Assembly (NCBI GenBank): GCA_023460175.1
Contig: JAEWRC010000083.1
Location: 1 to 28,883 of the forward strand
Reading direction: 5' to 3'
DNA: 28,883 nt
Source of the DNA: Actinomycetes bacterium
GTDB lineage: Bacteria; Actinomycetota; Actinomycetes; Mycobacteriales; Mycobacteriaceae
The stretch's first letter is position 1; every line of letters begins with the position of its first letter. The notes below the pieces were generated by a model. That model was not told the origin of the DNA and ran no database searches. It saw only the letters and a program-made list of their open reading frames with translations. The position numbers and the translations under genes were made by a program. Below, piece after piece: positions 23,664 through 28,883 of the stretch.

Positions 23664-24926
23664 CTACGTGGTCGATAGGTGCTTCTGCTCGTAGAGGCGG
23701 GCCCACTCGGCGCGCGGCCGGATCGAAGTGTCGACATCGGCGCCCTTGACGCGCAGCGCGCCCACGGTGGCTCCTTCCCGCGGCGTGAGCTTGAACGGGT
23801 CCCAGCCGAAGAACCGGCAGGAGTTCTCCCAGGTGATCTTGTTGATGTCGGAATCCGACGCACCCGCGGCGTTCAGCTCGGCCAGCACCTGCTCGGGAGC
23901 GTCAGGCCAGAAACAATCCGAGTGCGGGTAGTCACACTCCCAGGCGATGATGTCGATCCCGATCTGGTGGCGCAGCAGCAACGACGTCTTGTCGGTGACG
24001 TAGCAGGCCAGCGAGTGCTCCCGAAAAACATCGCTGGGCAGGCGGCCGCCGAAGTCGCGGCGCAACCACTTCTGGTTGGTGTAGTGCCGATCGCAGCGGT
24101 CCAAGAAAAACGGGATCCAGCCGATGCCGCCCTCAGAAAACGCGAACTTCAGATCCGGATAGTTTCGCATCGCCGGACCCCAAAGAAGGTCCTGCGCGCA
24201 GATTGCGGAGATTTGGGTCGCCAACACGAAGAGGTTGTCGATCGGAGCCTCGGGCGCCAAATCGAGTGCGCCGAAGCCCGTTCCGATGTGCAGACACATC
24301 ACCACGTTCTCCTCGGACAGGGTCCGGAACACCGGTCCCCAGTAGTCCTCGTTGAAATAACTCGGCAGGCCCTCCAAGTGCGGCAGCTCAGGCATCGTGA
24401 TGGCGCGACAACCCTTGGCGGCCACCCGGCGAATCTCGGCACACATTGCCTCAACGTTCCACGTCGGCAGAATGGCGATCGGGATGAAGCGATCAGGATA
24501 CGATCCGGCCCACTCGTCGATATGCCAGTCGTTGTAGGCCGACACCATCACCAGGGTGGCCTCCTCGCGGTGCATGTTGAGATGGCGGGCGGAAAAGCCG
24601 GTGAACGTCGGGAAGCACATCGAGGCCAGGATGCCGTTACGGTCCATATCGCGAACCCGCTCGTGCACGTCGTACACTCCAGGACGCATCTCTGCGAAGC
24701 CGGCCGGGTCACGGCCCCACTCCTCGGCTGGCCAGGACACCACCGCATTCAGCCCGGACACGCCCTGCGGCCGCCCCTGATACATCCACTGGTCGACACC
24801 CTTGTCATCGGTAACGACGATCGGAGCCTCCGGCCTGAACTTCGCCGGCACATGGTTGAGGAACATGTCCGGCGGCTCCACCACATGGTCATCGATACTC
24901 ACCAAAATCAGGTCGTCGACGTTCAT
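23664..24926 (-). CDS. ACMSD-like amidohydrolase (amidohydrolase 2 family)
   Basis: A 420-residue protein of the metal-dependent amidohydrolase 2 family, whose members decarboxylate or hydrolyse aromatic and related acids. The N-terminal metal site reads SIDDHVVEPP, i.e. D12/H14 where HxH is common; further candidate ligands are H213 (CLHIG) and D332 (WECDYPHSD), with E265 in SEGGIGW. Actinobacteria have many such proteins with DxH in place of HxH, often in steroid- or lipid-related clusters. GAGAGG lies eight bases before the ATG. Its promoter region has the palindrome at 24984. Reaction and substrate are not known. Confidence 0.88.
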   Translation of the reverse strand: MNVDDLILVSIDDHVVEPPDMFLNHVPAKFRPEAPIVVTDDKGVDQWMYQGRPQGVSGLNAVVSWPAEEWGRDPAGFAEMRPGVYDVHERVRDMDRNGILASMCFPTFTGFSARHLNMHREEATLVMVSAYNDWHIDEWAGSYPDRFIPIAILPTWNVEAMCAEIRRVAAKGCRAITMPELPHLEGLPSYFNEDYWGPVFRTLSEENVVMCLHIGTGFGALDLAPEAPIDNLFVLATQISAICAQDLLWGPAMRNYPDLKFAFSEGGIGWIPFFLDRCDRHYTNQKWLRRDFGGRLPSDVFREHSLACYVTDKTSLLLRHQIGIDIIAWECDYPHSDCFWPDAPEQVLAELNAAGASDSDINKITWENSCRFFGWDPFKLTPREGATVGALRVKGADVDTSIRPRAEWARLYEQKHLSTT

Positions 24927-24983
24927 TCGATCATCCTCTCGACCCCGTGCGCCGCAATGTGCGAATGGATACCCACCAAAGCT

Positions 24984-25001
24984 ACTCTAGCAATATAGAG
25001 T
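24984..25001. promoter_or_regulatory. ACTCTA-N6-TAGAGT palindrome upstream of the amidohydrolase
   Basis: ACTCTAGCAATATAGAGT has perfect 6-bp arms and lies 58 bp before the amidohydrolase start. The site at 17770, before the ferredoxin/P450 pair, has the same left arm, same spacing and five of six right-arm bases. A TetR gene is in this operon, so autoregulation plus control of the P450 pair is plausible. Confidence 0.6.
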
Positions 25002-25188
25002 CCATCGGCAACTGCGCACAGCGCCATATTGCGTTGACGCCAGGGGCGACACCCCGTTCGCGTCCTGAATTACGAGACCCAGCGTGCTGGCTCGGGAGAA
25101 GGTCGCCTTGCCCGGACGAATCGAGCTTGCGCGGTCGAATGGCCGCCTTGCCTGCGTTGCTCGTTTTCGGTGCTGAGTAGATCGATGA

Positions 25189-25566
25189 TCCTTCGGTCTC
25201 GCTGGTGACCACCCGCATACCCAGGACTTCGCGGTGCCCGTCACCGTTGACTTCGGTGGCCAGCAGCACCACCCCGTGGACGACGCGGCCGCCTTCGTGG
25301 ACCTGCATCGTCAACGCATCAGCAGCGACGAAGGTGAACAGGCCGGCGGCATCCAGCGGGAGGTGGCGGAACTGCTCGACGTGTTCGTCGAGGTAGGTGG
25401 CCATCCGGCTGATCTGCGATTTGCTCAGCGAATCGATACCCAGGGCCTTGACCAACTTGTCCATCCGCCGCGTCGAGACGTCGGCCAGGTAGCAGTCGGC
25501 GACCACGATGACCGACGCGGATTCGGCCCGCTTGCGGCGCTCCAGCAGCCAGTCGCTAAACCGGCT
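25189..25566 (-). pseudogene. IS256-family transposase remnant
   Basis: The translation SRFSDWLLERRKRAES through VVTSETEG (about 126 residues) is the central part of an IS256 (Mutator-like) transposase: VSTRRMDKLVKALG, LSKSQISRMA, and VAADALTMQV, which holds the first catalytic Asp. The N-terminal third and everything after the DNA for GMRVVTSETEG are missing, so no active enzyme can be made. The ISL3 element abuts the 5' end (its target duplication lies inside codons F44-S45 of the open frame), but the sequence on the far side of the ISL3 element does not continue the transposase, so the remnant was truncated before the ISL3 insertion. Confidence 0.85.
25555..25562. repeat. Left 8-bp target duplication of the ISL3 element
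   Basis: GCTAAACC here is identical to GCTAAACC at 26930-26937. Eight bp is the size usual for ISL3-family insertions. Confidence 0.9.
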
Positions 25567-26929
25567 CTTCGGATCTTGCCGGGGTGTGGTGTTCATTGGA
25601 CGACGATGGATGTGAGGACCCGCCAGTTGGGTTTGCCGGCGTAGAGCAATGCTCGGATGCGCCCTCAACAACCTGATCAAACGCATCAAACGCGTTGGCG
25701 ATCTTGTCGAACCAGGCCTTGAGGGTGCGGGCGAGTTTGTTGAGTTCGGGTGGCAGGCCTGGGCGTAGGCAGTGTTCGATCAGTTCGGAGAGCATCGCGC
25801 GGGCGGTCTGGATGTCGGTGGCGCGGTAGAACTCGCGCAGGCGTTCCTTGACGCGGTAGGCCAGGGCGACTTCGCCGTGGGGATCACCGAGTTGCAGTAG
25901 TGAACTCAGACGTTGGGTGGCTTTGGCGTCGAGGCATTCCTCTCCGGTCAGCAAGACGCGGCGGACCCGGTAGAGGGGGTCGTTGCGTCGTCCGCGGTGG
26001 CCTGTTTGTTCGCGTTGTACGCGTCGTCGGATCTCGTCGAGTGCCCGGTTGGCCAGTTGCACGCAGTGGAAGGGGTCCACGACCTGAGCGGCGCGGGGCA
26101 GCATCACCGTGTAGACCGCGGCGTAGGTCGCCGACATGTCCAGGGCGCCGAAGCGGATGCGGTGTTTCCATCCGGGGGGTTGTTCGTCGATCCAGCCCGC
26201 GACGTCGACATAGCTTCGGGTGGGCAGGATTTCGATGATCTGGTGGTTGGCGACATCGGCGACGGTGGTCGCATACGAGCGGGCGCGGTGGCGTGAGAGT
26301 TTCACAAACGAGGTCTCGTCCAAGCCGATCGCGGTGGTGGCGTTGAGGCGGCGCCGGTCGGCAGCCAGCAGCGCCCCACCGTAGGTCATGACCGCGTCGT
26401 TGACGGTGTGCCAGTCACACGACAACTTACCGGCGACATCGGAGACCGCACGACCTGTCCCGACCTGCATCGTGGCCCATTTGGCACACCGGGTCCTCCG
26501 GAGGCAGTTCTTGGCCGCGATGCGGTGATCAGCACTTGTCCAGCTCGCTCCGGCACAGTCGGGTCGCCGACAGATCAACCGGTGCTTGCGCCAGGCCAGC
26601 CGCATCGGCTGCCCGTAGACGGGCAAGTCGACGTAGCGCACGGTCGGCCGTTCCTTGATCTGGCCGGGGCCCCCGCAGGTCGGGCAGCACCGGGCGATGA
26701 CGGTCTGCTCGACCACGAGCTCGACTTCGGGACCGATACGTCGGAGGGCAAGGACACGGACGTCCTTGAGTCCGACCAGGGCTTCGACGATCTGACTAGG
26801 CTCACAACGAACGAAGGTGCTTTTGGATTTGATGGTCACGCTTCAAAGACTCAGGCACCTTCGTTCCCCAGACCGCACGCCACGCCGACCCGACAAACCC
26901 CATCGGACCCCGCTGCAATCCGAAGAGCC
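25563..26929 (-). mobile_element. ISL3-family insertion sequence (1367 bp)
   Basis: The ends are inverted repeats: the left end reads GGCTCTTCGGAT and then CGGGGT (25563-25585), and the right end read inward from 26929 to 26907 gives the same GGCTCTTCGGAT and CGGGGT, 18 of 23 bases matching. GGCTCTTC is the usual tip of ISL3-family elements. Perfect 8-bp duplications flank it, showing that this copy arrived by transposition and that the flanks have not been rearranged since. Its transposase gene is damaged internally, so it would need help from another copy to move. Confidence 0.93.
25594..26839 (-). pseudogene. ISL3-family transposase, internally deleted with an inverted segment
   Basis: From the ATG at 26839 the protein is a normal ISL3 transposase for about 380 residues: N-terminal zinc-binding Cys pairs (C52, C55, C90, C95), D174 (GLDETSF) and D255 (VVDPFH). 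After AWFDKIAN the sequence breaks. The expected stretch with the catalytic Glu (NGxxEALNNLIKR) is absent from this strand; instead the plus strand at 25660-25698 reads ALNNLIKRIKRVG, the conserved ISL3 motif, in the wrong orientation. The natural end (IRALLYAGKPNW to the TGA at 25594) follows in another frame. So a block was inverted and its flanks lost, roughly 100 nt being replaced by about 40. As read, translation would run on to 25556 with a nonsense tail. No functional third DDE residue remains. Confidence 0.88.
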
Positions 26930-26937
26930 GCTAAACC
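26930..26937. repeat. Right 8-bp target duplication of the ISL3 element
   Basis: GCTAAACC, identical to 25555-25562. Confidence 0.9.
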
Positions 26938-26994
26938 ACCTTCACCTCCAGAGGACTCACACCTCCAAGCGAATGCCCATGCTGGGCGTACATG

Positions 26995-27032
26995 GAGAAT
27001 GGCCCCCAAGCGTGTGCTTGAGGGCCATTCTC
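26995..27032 (-). terminator. Strong hairpin downstream of the tRNA gene
   Basis: GAGAATGGCCC (26995-27005) pairs perfectly with GGGCCATTCTC (27022-27032), and inside it CAAGC/GCTTG pair around a 4-nt loop after one mismatch, making a 16-bp stem in total. It begins 6 bp past the tRNA 3' end on the minus strand. It has no U-run, but the size and position indicate the tRNA terminator. Confidence 0.75.
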
Positions 27033-27037
27033 GTTAG

Positions 27038-27111
27038 TAGCGGGGACAGGATTCGAACCTGCGACCTCTGGGTTATGAGCCCAGCGAGCTACCGAGCTGC
27101 TCCACCCCGCG
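27038..27111 (-). tRNA. Initiator tRNA-fMet (CAU)
   Basis: A 74-nt cloverleaf on the minus strand: acceptor CGCGGGG/CCCCGCT with position 1:72 being C and U (unpaired), D stem GAGC/GCTC, anticodon stem CTGGG/CCCAG with three consecutive G-C pairs below a CTCATAA loop (anticodon CAT), and T arm GCAGG TTCGAAT CCTGT. The unpaired first base and the GGG/CCC anticodon stem are the marks of the initiator, not the elongator. CCA is not encoded; the bases after A73 are CTA. It sits between the ISL3 and IS30 elements and is itself undamaged. Confidence 0.96.
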
Positions 27112-27124
27112 ACGGGTGAACACT

Positions 27125-27153
27125 AGGTTACCTACCCGATGCCAGGACTCCAA
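27125..27153 (-). promoter_or_regulatory. Promoter of the initiator tRNA
   Basis: On the minus strand TTGGAG (27153-27148) is followed, after exactly 17 bp, by TAACCT (27130-27125), which fits the mycobacterial TANNNT -10. The tRNA begins 13 bp further on. Arms ACCCGAT (27134-27140) and ATCGGGT (27154-27160) overlap it and may be chance. Confidence 0.55.
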
Positions 27154-27187
27154 ATCGGGTGCTCAGCGGCGGTTTTCGGCCTCGAAC

Positions 27188-28672
27188 GTGCAGTCTCATA
27201 CGCGATAACGGGTTGGATTCAAGCGGTGGCTGCAACGAATGTGGACGGCTCTGACAGTAGCCGGTCGAGTTCTTCGGCGGGGGTTCTCCAGCCGAGACGT
27301 TTGCGTGGTCGGGCGTTGAGTTCGGCGGCTACCTCGTCGAGCCAGCCGGGGCCGTAGAACGACAGGTCGGTGCCTTTGGGGAAGTACTGGCGGAGCAGGC
27401 CGTTGGTGTTTTCGTTGGTGCCACGCTGCCAGGGGCTGTGCGGGTCGCAGAAGTAGATCGGCAGCCCGGTGGCCTCGGTGATCTTGGTGTGCAGCGCCAT
27501 CTCCCTGCCTTGGTCCCAGGTCAGCGACCGGCGCAGGATCTCGGGGATATCGGGGACCTTGGCGGTCATGGCGTCGGCCAGGGTGGCAGCGGTGCGGTCT
27601 TCGGGCAGGTGCAGCAGCACCGTGAACCCGGTGGTGCGCTCGACCATGGTGCCAATCGCCGAGCCCGAGGCAGTGCTGCCCAAGATCAGATCCCCCTCCC
27701 AATGCCCGGGGATCGCGCGGTCGTCAGCTTCCTTGGGACGGTCGGCGATGTTGATCATGTCTTTGAGCTTGCCTTGCCTGGTGTCGTTGCGGCCCTGCGC
27801 CTTTCGTCGAGCCCGACCGGTTCGCAGCGCTTCTCTGACCAGCCGGGCCAGCTCACCACGCGGCTGCACGTAGAGGGCCTGATAGATCGTCTCGTGTGAC
27901 ACCCACATCTCCGGATCGTCGGGGAAATCCAACCGCAGCCGGCCCGAGATCTGCTCGGGGCTGTGCCGCTTCTCCAGACCGTGCAGCACCTCGCCTAGCA
28001 GGGCCTCGTTGGTGTCGAGCTTACGGGGCTTGGGCCGCTTGGCGTTGGCCTCGGCGACGTCTTGACCGACCCGGGCACGATAACCAGAGCGAGTCGCTCC
28101 ACGGCGCACCTCGCGGCTGATCGTCGAGGGATCGCGTTGTAGCCGTCGAGCCGCTGCCACCTGAGAATGTCCGGTCTCCAAAAGCTCCTCTAACCAGCAG
28201 CGTTCCCGAAACGATAACCACTTCGCCGAGAGTGCGAGGTCAAGGTCGTGATCAGCTTCATCAGCAGCAGATGGCGTTCTGGGCACATAACCAGCTTGTT
28301 GGACCCAATGCTGGGCGGTGTGCTCCGACACACCAGCGAGCACCGCGGCCTGCGTCGTAGAGCACCCCGATCGCAGCGCCGCCCAAAACGCCTCCCACAC
28401 CGCTGATGAATACCGGGTGCCGTAATGCTTCGTGTTGGTCTGATAACCGCCCTGCTTGGCCCATTTACGGCCCGTCGCACCCGCTACCCCGGCCACCGTC
28501 GCTGCGGCCGTCGGCGACAACCCCGACCGCACCGCCTCCCAGAACACCTCTCGCGCCGACTCCGGCGCCGTCGAACCACGCGGACGAAACCCCATCGAAC
28601 AACACCCTCCGAAGACTCAGGTGTTGCAGCGACCACTTGAGATCAACCGGCGTGGCGCGTATGACACCGCAC
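27188..28672 (-). mobile_element. IS30-family insertion sequence
   Basis: The transposase gene is flanked by long imperfect inverted repeats. The inner pair, 27211-27236 and 28623-28648, matches at 21 of 26 positions (GGTTG, TCAAG and GCTGCAAC shared). The similarity extends outward: GTGCAGTCTCATACGCG at 27188 matches the complement of the other side (up to 28672) at 15 of 17. I therefore place the ends near 27188 and 28672, giving about 1.48 kb. No convincing target duplication is visible at those ends, so the exact tips may lie a few bases away. Confidence 0.8.
27219..28595 (-). CDS. IS30-family transposase, apparently intact
   Basis: A 458-residue transposase. The N-terminal part has two helix-turn-helix-like repeats (VFWEAVRSGLSPTAAA and AFWAALRSGCSTTQAAV), then the IS30 helix-turn-helix SQVAAARRLQRDPSTISREV (145-163) and the DDE core: D302 in GHWEGDLI, D361 in WDQGREM and E395 in RGTNENTNGLLRQYF. 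All three acidic residues are present and no frameshift is seen, so the element could be active. The stop codon lies inside the left inverted repeat. The extra N-terminal repeat makes it longer than the roughly 380-residue IS30 prototype, as in other actinobacterial members. Confidence 0.95.
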   Translation of the reverse strand: MGFRPRGSTAPESAREVFWEAVRSGLSPTAAATVAGVAGATGRKWAKQGGYQTNTKHYGTRYSSAVWEAFWAALRSGCSTTQAAVLAGVSEHTAQHWVQQAGYVPRTPSAADEADHDLDLALSAKWLSFRERCWLEELLETGHSQVAAARRLQRDPSTISREVRRGATRSGYRARVGQDVAEANAKRPKPRKLDTNEALLGEVLHGLEKRHSPEQISGRLRLDFPDDPEMWVSHETIYQALYVQPRGELARLVREALRTGRARRKAQGRNDTRQGKLKDMINIADRPKEADDRAIPGHWEGDLILGSTASGSAIGTMVERTTGFTVLLHLPEDRTAATLADAMTAKVPDIPEILRRSLTWDQGREMALHTKITEATGLPIYFCDPHSPWQRGTNENTNGLLRQYFPKGTDLSFYGPGWLDEVAAELNARPRKRLGWRTPAEELDRLLSEPSTFVAATA

Positions 28673-28799
28673 AGTCGCGACGCCGCAGGCGAGCACGGCA
28701 GCGCCTACGGGCCGCAACAGCCAAGGCCGCGACAGCCCGACGGCTGCCAGCGAGCGTGCCCAAACTACGCAATTCCAGCGGCGTGTCGGCCGCGGACGC

Positions 28800-28883
28800 G
28801 CACGCTCGCGCTAGAAGGGGACCTCAGCCCGAAGCACGCTCGCGCTGAAGGGGGTCCAGCACGCAGCACGCTCACGCTAGAAG
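28800..28883. repeat. Imperfect short tandem repeat at the window edge
   Basis: The motif GCACGCTCGCGCT(A)GAAGGGG occurs at 28800, 28834 and 28866 (the last with CTCACGCT), 34 and 32 bp apart, each followed by a similar CCTCAGC/TCCAGCACG stretch. The last copy runs off the window. A partial inverse of the motif (AGCGAGCGTGC) lies at 28749-28759. No gene is recognised in 28673-28883. Confidence 0.6.

Noticed and set aside
23679..24998. A 439-codon open frame on the plus strand opposite the amidohydrolase.
   Set aside because: Shadow of a well-supported gene; composition is typical of high-G+C antisense frames.
28800..28883. Possible CRISPR array.
   Set aside because: The repeats are imperfect, the spacing repeats the same sequence and does not hold unique spacers, and no cas gene is near.

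Overview
The window reads as a high-G+C actinobacterial chromosome, most likely an environmental Mycobacterium/Mycolicibacterium. The reasons are three short-chain dehydrogenases with the mycofactocin-coupled signature, an F420-type luciferase-like monooxygenase gene, paired cytochrome P450 and 3Fe-4S-type ferredoxin genes, many TetR regulators, frequent GTG starts, and an initiator tRNA with an unpaired C1/U72. Species is not determinable from this alone.

Layout. (1) 57-3240, minus strand: a BKACE-like (DUF849) protein, an HD-domain protein that resembles PhnZ, translationally coupled to a PhyH-type Fe/2OG dioxygenase, then a decayed LysR gene. (2) 3357-9989: a TetR gene divergent from a tight operon (two mycofactocin-type SDRs, a tandem-domain carboxymuconolactone-decarboxylase-like protein, an aldehyde dehydrogenase) joined by 4-bp overlaps; then a PaiB-like FMN-binding protein, the 39-codon ghost of a second aldehyde dehydrogenase, and an HSL-type esterase. 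(3) 10060-15885: a minus-strand ferredoxin/P450/aldehyde dehydrogenase operon, divergent from a third mycofactocin-type SDR, an unknown 152-aa protein and a frameshifted LLM oxidoreductase. (4) 16108-20897, minus strand: P450 plus coupled ferredoxin, a classical SDR and a third aldehyde dehydrogenase. (5) 21033-24926: TetR and enoyl-CoA hydratase (plus), TetR and ACMSD-like amidohydrolase (minus). (6) 25189-28672: a mobile-element pile-up around an initiator tRNA-Met gene: an IS256-type remnant, an ISL3-family element with perfect 8-bp target duplications but a scrambled transposase, and an apparently intact IS30-family element. The last ~85 bases carry a short imperfect tandem repeat.

How the genes could work together (inference): the P450/ferredoxin pairs hydroxylate a hydrophobic substrate, the mycofactocin-type SDRs oxidise the alcohols, the aldehyde dehydrogenases make acids, and the hydratase and BKACE-like protein work further down. 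No acyl-CoA ligase, acyl-CoA dehydrogenase, thiolase, transporter or mycofactocin biosynthesis gene is in the window, so the substrate cannot be named. Regulation looks local: each TetR gene lies near palindromes, and one palindrome type (ACTCTA-N6-TAGAG) recurs upstream of at least two separate units.

The points most worth following are the PhnY/PhnZ-like oxygenase pair without any phosphonate genes, the recurring palindromes, the inverted block inside the ISL3 transposase, and the aldehyde dehydrogenase ghost.
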